From Bradyrhizobium sp. LHD-71 (GTDB lineage: Bacteria > Pseudomonadota > Alphaproteobacteria > Rhizobiales > Xanthobacteraceae), in assembly GCF_031157255.1 (NCBI RefSeq), contig NZ_JAVIFX010000025.1, positions 1 to 64,000 on the forward strand: a DNA stretch of 64,000 nt, given 5' to 3'. Positions 17,435 to 26,798 of this stretch are shown here, in pieces (within the stretch, counting starts at the first letter, position 1; each line of letters starts with the position of its first letter). Position numbers and translations under genes: made by a program. The notes under the pieces are model-generated. The model was not told the origin of the DNA. It did no database searches and saw only the letters and a program-made list of their open reading frames with translations.

Positions 17435-18787
17435 TCAGCCGCGGTTGCGGCGTAAACTCGTGGCGTCTGTAGCAAACAACGCCGACCGCCGCTTGAGAAA
17501 TTGGTCGAATGCTGACGCAAAAGCGTCGCAGGCCGTGTCCCCGATCTCGAAGGACAGCGCCGCCATGCCCCGCCGGGCCAGGTAGATGCCCTGCTCCAGC
17601 AGGTCAAAGAACAGCAGTTCCTTAATTCGCTGGTCCTGCCCGGTAATATCCGCGTTGGAGCGGACCGGACCTTCGACCCCATGAATGGTGAAGAGCGAGC
17701 CGATTCCGGTCACGCACAGGGGGGCGCGATGCTCTTTGCAGAGCGCCTGCAGCCGGGCCCGCAAGGCATCGCCACGCGCATTGGCGGCGTCGAGCGCCTC
17801 CTGCGTGACCACTCGGCTCATCGCCGCAATCCCGGCCGACATGGTCAGCACGTTGTTGTTGAACGTGCCGGCATGACCAAGGGCACCGGGCGTTCGCGGA
17901 TCGAACCGCCGCATCAAATCAGCGCGGCCGCCAAATGCGCCGAACGACATGCCGCCCGCGACATACTTGCCGAGCGTCATCAGATCGGGTCGGATGCCGT
18001 AGCGCGTCTGCAGCCCGCCCGGCGCAAGCCGCGAGGTCATGACCTCATCAAACACGAGCAGCGCTCCGACTTTCTCGGTCTCCCTGCGCAGCGTCGACAG
18101 AAACTCCTGCTCGGCCGGAATGCAGCCGCCGGACCCTTGCATCGGCTCGACGATCACGGCAGCAAGATCGGCGCCATGCTGAGCGATCAACCGCGCCGCC
18201 GCGGCTGCATCGTTGTAGGGCGCAAACACCCAGTCGAACGGTGCGTTGACCTGATTGACCGCATCCTTGAAGACGAAGACCGAGCCGTGATAGCCGCCGT
18301 CGAACGCCATCACCTTCTTGCGATCGGTGGCAATCCGCGCAAGCGTCAGCGCCAAGAGCGTCGCCTCGGTGCCGGAGTTGGTGAAGCGCAGCAGCTCCAT
18401 CGCCGGAAACCGCTCAGCGACAAGCTTCGCAAACTCCGCCTCGACGCGCGTGTGACCCGACAGACTCAGGCCGCTGTCTATAGCCGACTTGATCGCCTCG
18501 ACGATGATGGGGTTCGAATGCCCGGCGAGGCCCGCGGTGTATTCGCCCATGAAATCGAAATAGCGGTGCCCGTCGGCGTCGAACACTTCGCAGCCCGCGC
18601 CGCGGACGACCGTCAGCGGGAAAGGCTCATAGAACAGCACGGTGCGGGTGTTGCCGCCGGGCATGACCTCGGCCGCCTGAGCATGCTGTTTCGCGCTGTT
18701 CGGGTTGCGCGCAACGTAGGCAGCGCGTGCGTCGCTGACGGCATCGTCAAGCGCGGCATCAGCGATCAGATTTTCGGCAACGCTCAT
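17435..18787 (-). CDS. Class-III aminotransferase/aminomutase, GSAM-like
   Basis: 450 residues related to glutamate-1-semialdehyde aminomutase. Seen: VMPGGNTRTVLFYEPFP, the G-N-T-R motif typical of this group; LRFTNSGTEATLLALTLAR (phosphate loop); VFDEVMTSRLAPGG; and the PLP lysine in LMTLGKYVAGGMSFGAFGG. Likely a catabolic aminomutase or transaminase and not the tetrapyrrole enzyme, because the context is transport genes and not heme synthesis. The ATG at 18787 is chosen with AAGGA upstream; the frame extends further to 19003 without family similarity. It lies 51 bases upstream of the Bug gene in transcription order, so the two may form an operon. Confidence 0.88.
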   Translation of the reverse strand: MSVAENLIADAALDDAVSDARAAYVARNPNSAKQHAQAAEVMPGGNTRTVLFYEPFPLTVVRGAGCEVFDADGHRYFDFMGEYTAGLAGHSNPIIVEAIKSAIDSGLSLSGHTRVEAEFAKLVAERFPAMELLRFTNSGTEATLLALTLARIATDRKKVMAFDGGYHGSVFVFKDAVNQVNAPFDWVFAPYNDAAAAARLIAQHGADLAAVIVEPMQGSGGCIPAEQEFLSTLRRETEKVGALLVFDEVMTSRLAPGGLQTRYGIRPDLMTLGKYVAGGMSFGAFGGRADLMRRFDPRTPGALGHAGTFNNNVLTMSAGIAAMSRVVTQEALDAANARGDALRARLQALCKEHRAPLCVTGIGSLFTIHGVEGPVRSNADITGQDQRIKELLFFDLLEQGIYLARRGMAALSFEIGDTACDAFASAFDQFLKRRSALFATDATSLRRNRG

Positions 18788-19025
18788 CGCTGTTCCTTGA
18801 CCCTTGCGGCTTGGCCGAAGGATGCAATGAACGCGCGCGCAACGCAATCGCGGCCGCCCTCTTCCGCGGTGCGAAACACGTTGACTGCCTGACATTTCGA
18901 CTGCGACATCTTGCCGGTCACCGCCACCCGCAGGCTCTTCCTCGTGATAGCGCGAGGCCGTAGTGTTCCAAAAAATGCCGCTCATCAACGAGCGGCCGAG
19001 CAAAGCTCACATACGGGAGGGATCG

Positions 19026-20735
19026 ATGACTGCCACGCGGCTTCGCTGGTTCAGGGTTGGTGTGCTCAGCGCCTCTATGGCGCTGTCCGGCGCCACCTTC
19101 GCGCAAACGGCCGAAAAACCGCAATATGGCGGCACTCTGGAAATCGCAACGATTTTCCCGACGCTCTCCGCTCTCAGTTGGGACCACAAGGACTGGCCGT
19201 GGAAGATCAATCACGACGCGGGCGGGATTTACGAACAACTGCTCGTTGCGGATCTCTCCAAGGGCAGGCGCGCGGGCGGCAGGCATAATTTCACGGCGGA
19301 CGCGTGGATTCCGACCGATGCCATCAAGGGCGAACTGGCCGAAAGCTGGGAGGTGCAGAAGGAACCGCTCGCTGCGATCTTCAAACTGAAGAAGGGCATC
19401 ATGTTTCCGGCCAAGCCCGGCGTGATGGAATCCCGAGAGCTGACCGCCGACGATGTCATCTTCAGCTGGTACTATCGCTACAACAGCCCGCGACGGCAGG
19501 CGGGACTTAACGATGAGTTCAGCAAGGTCGCTGCGCTCGATCGCTATACGGTCGCCTTCTATATGAGCCAGTACATGGCCGACTGGCCGTATCGTCTGGG
19601 CTATGGCTACAATTCGTCGATCATGCCGAAGGAGGTCGTCGACGCCGATACTGGCGCAGGCGACTGGAAGAACCTCAACGGCACCGGCCCTTTCATGATC
19701 ACCGACTACGTACCTGGCAACTCGCACACCTATGCCAGGCGGCCGGACTACTGGGACAAGGAGAAGATCAGCGAGGCGGAGTACAAGCTGCCATTCGTCG
19801 ACAAGCTCGTCTATCGCGTCATCAAGGACGACTCCACGCGCGTGACAGCGTTCCGCACCGGCAAGCTCGACATCATGGAAACCGTCAGCTGGGAGAACAT
19901 GGAAGCGCTCAAGAAGGCCACGCCCGACATCAAATACAAGGAATGGGTGAGCTCCTACGGCACCATGATGGTGCTGCGCACCGACCAGAAGCCTTTCGAC
20001 GACATTCGGGTCCGCCGCGCGCTCAACATGGCGATCAACAAGGACGAGATCGTCAAGTCGTTTTACAACGGCAACGCGGAACTGTTCGCCTATCCGATGC
20101 ATCCCGACTACAAGGGCTACTACGAGCCGCTCAGCGCCATGCCCGCATCGGTGAAGGAGCTATTCACCTACGATCCCGCGAAGGCCAAGAAGCTGCTCAC
20201 GGAAGCCGGCTATCCGAACGGCTTCTCCTTCAAGGTCCAGGTGACGTCGAACAACACGACGCACATGGACTTGCTGCCGCTGATTGCCGCATATCTCGAG
20301 CAGGTCGGCGTCAAGCTCGAGATCCAGCCGATGGAGTACGCCTCCTTCCTGTCCGTGATGAGCAATAAGACGCACGCGGCGGGCTATTTCATGAACATCG
20401 GCCACAGCAACCCGCTGACCGCAATCCGCAAGAACTTCATCACCGGCCAGCGCTGGAATCCGTCGATGTGGTCGGATCCCGCATTCGACAAGAAGATGGA
20501 CACGGTCGATCAGGAGCCGGATGAAGACAAGCGCAAGGCCATGATCCGAGAGATGACTCGCGAGATCCTCGACAAGGCGCCGCATATCTGGTTGCCGACG
20601 GCGAAAAGCCACACGGTCTGGTGGCCGTGGGTGAAGAACTATGGCGGCGAGCACACCGCAGGCGCGGTGCGGCCCTGGCCGATCTACTCGCGTATCTGGA
20701 TCGATCAGGACCTGAAGAAAAAAATGGGATACTAG
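19026..20735 (+). CDS. Family-5 ABC solute-binding protein, tandem copy 1
   Basis: 569-residue periplasmic oligopeptide/nickel-type binding protein. Signal peptide: MTATRLRWFRVGVLSASMALSGATFAQ. The mature part opens with EKPQYGGTLEIAT and contains the SBP_bac_5 features LAESWEV, LKKGIMF, LTADDVIFSWYYRYN and the repeat-like VRRALNMAINKDEIVKSFYNG. GGGAGG lies upstream of the ATG at 19026. The next gene, 20845-22557, is closely similar over its full length. No permease or ATPase genes adjoin, so the transporter partner must lie elsewhere or be missing. Confidence 0.9.
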   Translation: MTATRLRWFRVGVLSASMALSGATFAQTAEKPQYGGTLEIATIFPTLSALSWDHKDWPWKINHDAGGIYEQLLVADLSKGRRAGGRHNFTADAWIPTDAIKGELAESWEVQKEPLAAIFKLKKGIMFPAKPGVMESRELTADDVIFSWYYRYNSPRRQAGLNDEFSKVAALDRYTVAFYMSQYMADWPYRLGYGYNSSIMPKEVVDADTGAGDWKNLNGTGPFMITDYVPGNSHTYARRPDYWDKEKISEAEYKLPFVDKLVYRVIKDDSTRVTAFRTGKLDIMETVSWENMEALKKATPDIKYKEWVSSYGTMMVLRTDQKPFDDIRVRRALNMAINKDEIVKSFYNGNAELFAYPMHPDYKGYYEPLSAMPASVKELFTYDPAKAKKLLTEAGYPNGFSFKVQVTSNNTTHMDLLPLIAAYLEQVGVKLEIQPMEYASFLSVMSNKTHAAGYFMNIGHSNPLTAIRKNFITGQRWNPSMWSDPAFDKKMDTVDQEPDEDKRKAMIREMTREILDKAPHIWLPTAKSHTVWWPWVKNYGGEHTAGAVRPWPIYSRIWIDQDLKKKMGY

Positions 20736-20844
20736 TGCAGCGGACCTGGCGTCCGCTCGCTGCGTGACCGCAGCCGCGGGCCGGTTCCGACCGGCCAATA
20801 AGCCGCCGCCAAGAGGGCCGGCGGCCCTTACGGAGGAGTTCTGA

Positions 20845-22557
20845 ATGCCGCTCGATCGCTGGTTCAAGGCCGGTGCGCTTGGCGCCGCCCTGCTGGTGTC
20901 TTCCAACCTGCTATCGTCCAACACGCTCGCCCAGACGGCCGAGAAACCGCAATATGGCGGCACGCTGGAAGTCTCGACCATCTTCGCGGCGCTCTCGGCG
21001 CTGAGCTGGGATCACAAGGATTGGCCATGGAAGATCAACCACGATGCCGGAGGCATGTACGAGCAGCTTCTGACGGCCGACCTCACAAAGGCAAAGAGAA
21101 ACGGCGGTCCGCACGCGTTCACCGCCGACTCGTGGCTGCCGACTGACGCGATCAAGGGTGAACTGGCTGAAAGCTGGACGATCCAGGACAATCCGCTGGC
21201 GATCGTCTTCAAGCTGAAGAAGGGCATCATGTTTCCGGCAAAGGCCGGCGTGATGGAGGCCCGGGAGCTGACCGCAGACGACGTCGTGTTCAGCTACTAC
21301 TATCGCTTCAACAGCCCGCGCCGGATCGACGGGGTTCTCGACGAGATCACCAAGGTCGAGGCGATCGACAAGCACACCGTCGCCTTCCATCTCAGCAAGT
21401 ATATGGCCGACTGGCCATATCGCATCGGCTACGGCCACAACTCCTCGATCATGCCGAAGGAGGTCGCAGATGCCGGCGCGGCGGATTGGAAGAACGCCAC
21501 CGGAACCGGCCCGTTCGTGCTGGAGAACTACGTCTCGGGCAACTCGCACAGCTACGTCAGGCGGCCGGACTACTGGGACAATGAGAAGGTCGGCGAGGCT
21601 GAGCTCAAACTGCCGTTCGTCGACAAGGTCGTTTTCCGCATCATCAGGGACGACTCGACACGCGTGACCGCTTTCCGCACCGGCAAGCTCGACATCATGG
21701 AAGTGGTGCGCTGGGAGGACAAGGAAACGCTCAAGAAGGCGAACCCCGCCATCAAGTTCTCGGACTGGGTCTCTTCCTACGGCACCATGCTGGTGCTGCG
21801 CACCGACCAGAAGCCGTTCAATGACGTCCGCGTCCGCCGCGCACTGAACATGGCGGTCAACAAGCAGGAGATCGTCAAGAGCTTCTACAACGACAATGCC
21901 GAGCTGTTCGCCTACCCGATGCATCCGGACTTCGCCGGCTACTATGAACCGCTGAGCGCGATGCCGGAGTCGGTGAAAGAGCTGTTCACTTACAATCCGG
22001 ACAAGGCCAAGAAGCTGCTCGCAGAGGCTGGGTATCCGAACGGGTTCAGTTTCAAGGTGCAGGTTTCGTCGAGCAGCACCGTGCTGATGGACCTGCTGCC
22101 GCTAATGTCGGCCTATCTCGAGCAGATCGGCGTCAAGATTGAAATTCAGCCGATGGAATACACGTCATTCCTGTCGGTGATGACGACGAAGTCGCACGCA
22201 GCCGGCTACCTCATGCAGATCGGCCACACCACGCCGCTGCTGGCGCTGCGCAAGAACTTCGTCACCGGCCAGCGCTGGAATCCGTCGATGTGGGCCGATC
22301 CGGAGTTCGACAAGAAAATGGAGGCGGCTGACGAGGAACGCGACGAGGAGAAGCGCAAGGCGATGGTTCGTGCGTTGACCCGCGAGATCCTCGACAAGGC
22401 GCCGCACATCTGGATGCCGACGCCCAAGTCCTCGACCGCCTGGTGGCCATGGGTGAAGAACTACAACGGCGAATTGACCGCCGGCGCGGTGCGGCCGTGG
22501 CCGATCTACTCGCGTGTCTGGATCGACCAGGACCTGAAGAAGAAGATGGGGTACTGA
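20845..22557 (+). CDS. Family-5 ABC solute-binding protein, tandem copy 2
   Basis: 570-residue paralogue of the preceding protein with the same domain order and almost identical C-terminus (RPWPIYSRVWIDQDLKKKMGY). Differences cluster in the signal peptide and in loops that would line the ligand pocket, for example KRNGGPHAFTADSW against RRAGGRHNFTADAW. CGGAGGAG lies 6-8 bases upstream of the ATG. Spacing of 109 bases and same direction suggest co-transcription. Divergence with retained frame suggests both copies are kept for different ligands or regulation. Confidence 0.9.
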   Translation: MPLDRWFKAGALGAALLVSSNLLSSNTLAQTAEKPQYGGTLEVSTIFAALSALSWDHKDWPWKINHDAGGMYEQLLTADLTKAKRNGGPHAFTADSWLPTDAIKGELAESWTIQDNPLAIVFKLKKGIMFPAKAGVMEARELTADDVVFSYYYRFNSPRRIDGVLDEITKVEAIDKHTVAFHLSKYMADWPYRIGYGHNSSIMPKEVADAGAADWKNATGTGPFVLENYVSGNSHSYVRRPDYWDNEKVGEAELKLPFVDKVVFRIIRDDSTRVTAFRTGKLDIMEVVRWEDKETLKKANPAIKFSDWVSSYGTMLVLRTDQKPFNDVRVRRALNMAVNKQEIVKSFYNDNAELFAYPMHPDFAGYYEPLSAMPESVKELFTYNPDKAKKLLAEAGYPNGFSFKVQVSSSSTVLMDLLPLMSAYLEQIGVKIEIQPMEYTSFLSVMTTKSHAAGYLMQIGHTTPLLALRKNFVTGQRWNPSMWADPEFDKKMEAADEERDEEKRKAMVRALTREILDKAPHIWMPTPKSSTAWWPWVKNYNGELTAGAVRPWPIYSRVWIDQDLKKKMGY

Positions 22558-22567
22558 GAGAAGCTCC

Positions 22568-22690
22568 CGTCATTGCGAGGCATAGCCGTTCGAAGAACGG
22601 CGTCGCTTCGCTCGCCTGTGGCAACGAAGCAATCCAGCGCGGCATTTGACGCAACTCAGACTGGATTGCTTCGCTTCGCTCGCAATGACG
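22568..22690. repeat. Dispersed palindromic element, copy 2 (complete)
   Basis: The outer arms CGTCATTGCGAG (22568-22579) and CTCGCAATGACG (22679-22690) are perfect inverted repeats. Inner arms GAAGCAATCCAG and CTGGATTGCTTC lie at 22625-22636 and 22660-22671. Between left outer and inner arms sits one unit of the 36-base sequence that is tandemly repeated at 1-103. It separates the tandem binding-protein genes from the alcohol dehydrogenase gene. Confidence 0.8.
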
Positions 22691-22748
22691 CAGTTAACGT
22701 TCTTTGCTGCATCATCGCGGGCCAAAACCAACAAACCGGGAGCGCACC

Positions 22749-23936
22749 ATGCCCGACAAACCATCCGAATCGCTGACGCCCGGCATCCAGCGCAACTTCC
22801 TGCAGGAGCGCGTCGTTCACGGCCGGCCCGTGGCCGACGTGATCGTCGAGGAGGCGCAGAAGCTCGGCAAGTCGCGCGTCTTCATCACCACCAGCGGCTC
22901 GCTCTCGGGCGACAACGCCCTGCCCCATGAGATCGGCCGTGCGCTCGGCGACAAGTTCGCAGGTCTCTATTCCGGTGTCACTGCGCATACGCCGCGCAGT
23001 TGCGTGATCGAGGGCGCGGTGGCTGCACGCGCGGCAAACGCCGATCTCCTCGTTGCCGTCGGCGGCGGTTCGGTCGTGGACGCGACCAAGGCGATGCTCC
23101 TGTGCCTGTGGCACGGGCTGAAGGATCAGAAGGAAATGGACGCCTACCGCGGCGGACGGCAAGGCGATCCGAGTCACTGGCCCGCGGATGCGGCGAGCCG
23201 GATTCGCATGCTGGCGGTCCCGACCATGTTCTCGGCAGCCGAGTTTACCTGGTATGCAGGCGTCACCGACCCGGCGCGACTGGTGAAGGAATCCTTCGCC
23301 AACCCGCTGTTCGTGCCACAGGTGGTGGTGCTGGATCCGGCCGCCACCCTCGCCTCGCCGATCCCGAACCTGTTCGCGACCGGCATGAAGGCCGTCGATC
23401 ACGCCGTCGAACGCCTCTGCGCGCTGGAGGCGCCGCCGCTGGCCGACGCCGCATCGGTTTCCGCACTGAAGCTGCTCCACACGTCGCTGCCGCAGCTCGG
23501 CGGCGCCGGGGACAACCTGAAACTGCGAATGGACTGCCAGTTCGGCATGTGGCTGTCGATTTTCGGCGGCACCAGCGGCGTGCCCGTGGGAGCCAGTCAC
23601 GCCATCGGCCACGTGATCGGCGGCTACGGCGTGCCGCACGGCCACACCACCGGCGTCTGCCTGCCGTCGGTGCTGCGCTGGAACTACGATGTGAATGCCG
23701 CACGCCAGGCGCATGCGGGCGCCGTCATCGGCGTCGCAGGCGACAAGCTCGCCGACGCGATTCTCGCCTTTGCCACAAAGCTTGGCGTGCCGACGCGGCT
23801 GCGCGACGTCGGCATCAAGCGCGATCAGCTCGACGACATCGCCGCAAAGTCGCTGCGCGATCCTCCGATGAAGACCAATCCGAAGCCGGTGACCACGACG
23901 GGACAGGTGATGGAGATCCTTGAACTGGCTTGGTGA
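22749..23936 (+). CDS. Iron-containing alcohol dehydrogenase / maleylacetate reductase-like
   Basis: 395 residues, group-III dehydrogenase fold. The NAD(P)-binding part has LLVAVGGGSVVDATKAM (the GGGS motif). The metal site is visible as the Asp and His of MKAVDHAVERL and the His residues of GASHAIGHVIGGYGVPHGHTTG. Maleylacetate reductases reduce maleylacetate to 3-oxoadipate in aromatic-ring degradation; related enzymes oxidise alcohols, so the substrate is open. The ATG at 22749 is preceded by GGGAG. No ring-cleavage dioxygenase is nearby. Confidence 0.85.
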   Translation: MPDKPSESLTPGIQRNFLQERVVHGRPVADVIVEEAQKLGKSRVFITTSGSLSGDNALPHEIGRALGDKFAGLYSGVTAHTPRSCVIEGAVAARAANADLLVAVGGGSVVDATKAMLLCLWHGLKDQKEMDAYRGGRQGDPSHWPADAASRIRMLAVPTMFSAAEFTWYAGVTDPARLVKESFANPLFVPQVVVLDPAATLASPIPNLFATGMKAVDHAVERLCALEAPPLADAASVSALKLLHTSLPQLGGAGDNLKLRMDCQFGMWLSIFGGTSGVPVGASHAIGHVIGGYGVPHGHTTGVCLPSVLRWNYDVNAARQAHAGAVIGVAGDKLADAILAFATKLGVPTRLRDVGIKRDQLDDIAAKSLRDPPMKTNPKPVTTTGQVMEILELAW

Positions 23937-23987
23937 AGTCGGTCAGCGCGGGCACTTGCATTGTCACACCGTTTTAGACAGATCGAC

Positions 23988-24017
23988 TTGACCAATGGGA
24001 TTGGGACACCCTATCGT
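23988..24017 (+). promoter_or_regulatory. Possible sigma70-type promoter of the beta-helix gene
   Basis: TTGACC at 23988-23993 and TATCGT at 24012-24017 are separated by 18 bases and lie about 110 bases upstream of the beta-helix start. The -35 is good and the -10 matches four of six consensus positions. The leader after it is unusually long for this window and less GC-rich. Confidence 0.3.
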
Positions 24018-24127
24018 CCTGTTCGTAAGTAGTCGCCTCCGTCGCGAATCAGTAAGCAAAGTAATCTCGGCGCATCCGCTGGATTCTCGCTTCTTTCACC
24101 AAGCATCGGGCAAGCGCGCGAGCTTAC

Positions 24128-25120
24128 ATGACGATCAGAGCTGCTCTTGGTTTAGTTCTAGTCGCGATCGCCCCACTCGGTGCTGCGGCCCAGACGGACG
24201 ACACTACCTATCTGCAGCATATCGTAGAGGCCAACGGGGTGATCCCACCCGGCCGTTACTACTTCCGCAGCATCACGGTTGATCGTGATAACGTCGTGAT
24301 ACGCGGCAGCGGCAAGGAAAATACGTGGTTAGTGCAGTTGCCGGCAAGTGACACCAACGCGATCACATGTCACAAGGCGCAGCATGTAGCGATCGATAGC
24401 CTGTCCCTCGACGGCAATCGATCGGTCCAAGGCGCAGGCAGCGGCATCGTTTTTGATAACTGCGCTAATTTCCAGGTGCGCAACGTGAATCTCGTCAACA
24501 TTCACGGCAACGGCGTTACCGCACAAAGAGGATCGTCAAATGGATCCTTCGAAAATGTGGAGGGGCTGAATATCGGATACCATTTGCTCTCTATATCCGA
24601 GTCGCCTCAGACGCGGATTGGCTACCTTAGCGGACGCGAGATTGCATCCGCAGTCATCAATCTGGCAGCCAGTCCAAACTCCACCCTGGGACAAATTGTT
24701 GGACAAAATACCGCACCCAACGACAGCGGCTATGGAGGCATGAAGGTCAGCAACGCGTCTGACGGTACGGTAATTGGATCAATTCACATGATCGGATTTC
24801 CGCGCGGCTTGTTCATTAAAGACTCAAGTAACGTCGTCATTGGGCATCTCCGCGTTGCGAACATCGGCTATCAGTGCGTTCTGATTCAGGCCGAGGCCGA
24901 AGGCGGTCGCGCAGACAACAATGTCATTCTTGGTGGTCTCGCACAGGATTGCGGCCTTCTGCAAAAGGGCCTACCCGGCATTCACTTCTCAAAACAACCA
25001 GACTCGCAAAGTGCATCCGGCAATCGGGTGAGAAATCTGGAAGTCCGAGATAGTCAAGGACGCCTCGGCAGCCTTTGGCTCGATGAACCGCAAAGTAACG
25101 GAAATGCCGTCACTCCGTAA
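24128..25120 (+). CDS. Secreted right-handed beta-helix repeat protein
   Basis: 330 residues. The signal peptide MTIRAALGLVLVAIAPLGAAAQ leads into a protein whose spacing of hydrophobic and Asn/Gly residues is that of pectate-lyase-like parallel beta-helices: DNVVIRGSGKENTWL, HVAIDSLSLDGNRSV, FQVRNVNLVNIHGNGVTAQ, VVIGHLRVANIGYQ. Such folds serve as polysaccharide lyases, epimerases or cell-surface binding proteins. I see no confident catalytic residues, so function is left open. Base composition is clearly lower in GC than the flanks, suggesting transfer. It is convergent with the radical SAM gene, 18 bases away. Confidence 0.75.
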   Translation: MTIRAALGLVLVAIAPLGAAAQTDDTTYLQHIVEANGVIPPGRYYFRSITVDRDNVVIRGSGKENTWLVQLPASDTNAITCHKAQHVAIDSLSLDGNRSVQGAGSGIVFDNCANFQVRNVNLVNIHGNGVTAQRGSSNGSFENVEGLNIGYHLLSISESPQTRIGYLSGREIASAVINLAASPNSTLGQIVGQNTAPNDSGYGGMKVSNASDGTVIGSIHMIGFPRGLFIKDSSNVVIGHLRVANIGYQCVLIQAEAEGGRADNNVILGGLAQDCGLLQKGLPGIHFSKQPDSQSASGNRVRNLEVRDSQGRLGSLWLDEPQSNGNAVTP

Positions 25121-25138
25121 CCTATCGACGGATGCGGC

Positions 25139-26710
25139 TCAAAATAGCATGTAGGCCATTTCCCCTTGTTGCCTTACGCCTCCGAAAGATAATCCAGTTC
25201 CTTCTGGGGCGCAGCGAATGGCAATCGCGTTCGCAACGTCTGATGCGGATGATCGAACAGTCAAGGCATATTCGCGTCCGATTTCTAAGGTCGTCTTCGG
25301 AACGTCGACCGTCACCCACGCATTGTCTTCAAGCGCCGCCGCATTGATCGTGGAGCGAACGATAGGACCTTTCGGCCCTTCGATGCTGACATGCAGGTCG
25401 CAAGAGTTATGCCTTTGATACGTTCCAGCGACAAATCTAATCCGTGAAATCGAGGCACGCCTTGCGACAAAAGTTTGAGCGGCATGCCGCTTGCGAGATA
25501 CGGGTCCAATGTAGTTGTCCTGCCGCAACTGCATCGCGAACGGAATCGATACTTCCTCCTCCAGAAGTCGATTCCAGCAGCCAAGATGCGCAAGATACGC
25601 TGAGATCATTCCCATAATTTCGTTCCGGTTAGAGCGGAAATCGCTTGCCGCGAGATCCCGCCAAACCCGAATAAGCTTCTCCACATGCTTAGGACTGAAT
25701 AGATTATTCTCGGCGAAGAACTCTGGCTGGCCCATAACGACCAACTTCTGGAATTCAACCTCGTCTGCCCCCAGCAATCGTGCGTTCTCGAGAAAGCTTG
25801 CCACACCATCGTGAGTGTGCACGCCCAGAATGGTGTTCATCTTGATAATCGGATACGTCGCGTTGCGCCTAGCTTTCGCAGTTTGAACGTTCTCGAGGCT
25901 GCGTCGAACACGATCAAGCGACCCGCTGACGCGCGTGCGCGCGTAGACCTCAGGATCAAAGCTGTCGATCGAGAAGGCGATGATGTCGATGAAGGGATAT
26001 TGGAGAAGGTGGTCTGCCCATTGTCGCGAGAGGTGCTGACCATTCGTCGTGATAGTGACTTTGATCGTGTCGGCCGCAACCTCCGCCATGTCGGCGAGAA
26101 CGCGAACTAGCGGATTTTCGTCAAACGGGATGTCGAACAATTCTCCGCCGACCAGATCGACCCGCGCGACGAACGGATAAACCTCCTTCACTCGATCCAG
26201 CACAAGGGAATCTATAATATTGATAGTAGGTTTCTTTTGATTAGCTGGGATAACACCGAAGCAGCACATCGGGCATCGCAACGAACAATAGTTGAAAAGT
26301 TGCAGTGACAACGTCGAGGGAAAGGTCGAGACAACGGACCGATGTGCTTCGATATCGCGTTCGATCAACAAGAGATTTTCGGCATACGAACGCGGAGGCC
26401 GACCTGGGGGCTGGGTCGAAGCATGACGCCGCGAGATGCAAGATACCGCTTCCGGGGGGCTATCGAAGTATTTGACGTATTCATCCGGCTTCTTGCTCGT
26501 CAGCAAGCAACAGGTCGGCGGACAACCAGAGGAAAAATAGTGACCGCCAAGAATCAGCGAACGCGCTTCCTCAACGGGTTTGGAATTCCAGAATGATCGA
26601 AAATCTTGCTGGCGCAGATTGCCCTTGGCCTTGGTCCGCCCGCAATAACTAACCGTACCGTCGTTCCAGACAAAAAGCCCATTCCAGGGAGCATTGCAGA
26701 CAAGGGACAT
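25139..26710 (-). CDS. Radical SAM protein with N-terminal SPASM-like domain and C-terminal beta-sandwich
   Basis: 523 residues. Residues 1-70 look like a SPASM/twitch cluster domain: CNAPWNGLFVWNDGTVSYC (Cys5, Cys23), GNLRQQDFRSFWNS and GCPPTCC (Cys63, Cys67, Cys68). The radical SAM core follows, with the CX3CX2C cluster motif at Cys141, Cys145, Cys148 (NYCSLRCPMC) and the GGE motif in VDLVGGELFD. SPASM domains normally follow the core, so this order is unusual. From about residue 410 to the end the sequence looks like a beta-sandwich binding domain (SCDLHVSIEGPKG, AWVTVDVPKTTLEIGREYAL). The start is fixed by an in-frame TAG 5 codons upstream, but no ribosome-binding site is evident. Low GC for the window. 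Substrate unknown. Confidence 0.82.
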   Translation of the reverse strand: MSLVCNAPWNGLFVWNDGTVSYCGRTKAKGNLRQQDFRSFWNSKPVEEARSLILGGHYFSSGCPPTCCLLTSKKPDEYVKYFDSPPEAVSCISRRHASTQPPGRPPRSYAENLLLIERDIEAHRSVVSTFPSTLSLQLFNYCSLRCPMCCFGVIPANQKKPTINIIDSLVLDRVKEVYPFVARVDLVGGELFDIPFDENPLVRVLADMAEVAADTIKVTITTNGQHLSRQWADHLLQYPFIDIIAFSIDSFDPEVYARTRVSGSLDRVRRSLENVQTAKARRNATYPIIKMNTILGVHTHDGVASFLENARLLGADEVEFQKLVVMGQPEFFAENNLFSPKHVEKLIRVWRDLAASDFRSNRNEIMGMISAYLAHLGCWNRLLEEEVSIPFAMQLRQDNYIGPVSRKRHAAQTFVARRASISRIRFVAGTYQRHNSCDLHVSIEGPKGPIVRSTINAAALEDNAWVTVDVPKTTLEIGREYALTVRSSASDVANAIAIRCAPEGTGLSFGGVRQQGEMAYMLF

Positions 26711-26767
26711 GAGGGCACCGTGTTGCTAGCAGCCGCCGACTCGAATACTCTCGCGTGTGCTATATGT

Positions 26768-26798
26768 ATCATACAATTCGCGTTTAGTCAGACTACAA
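26768..26798 (-). promoter_or_regulatory. Possible promoter of the radical SAM gene
   Basis: On the minus strand, TATGAT (complement of 26768-26773) lies 19 bases after TTGTAG (complement of 26793-26798). Transcription from it would begin near 26760 and give a leader of about 50 bases before the ATG at 26710. This is one of the most AT-rich stretches in the window. The spacing is slightly long, so confidence is modest. Confidence 0.35.

Noticed and set aside
17435-18787. True glutamate-1-semialdehyde aminomutase (hemL) linked to the heme locus
   Set aside because: Alphaproteobacteria make ALA by the HemA condensation route, and the gene lies by a Bug receptor and not by the heme genes.
24128-26710. 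RiPP biosynthesis with the beta-helix protein as modified product
   Set aside because: No short precursor, protease or exporter gene was found, and the beta-helix protein is a 330-residue secreted protein without a leader-core layout.
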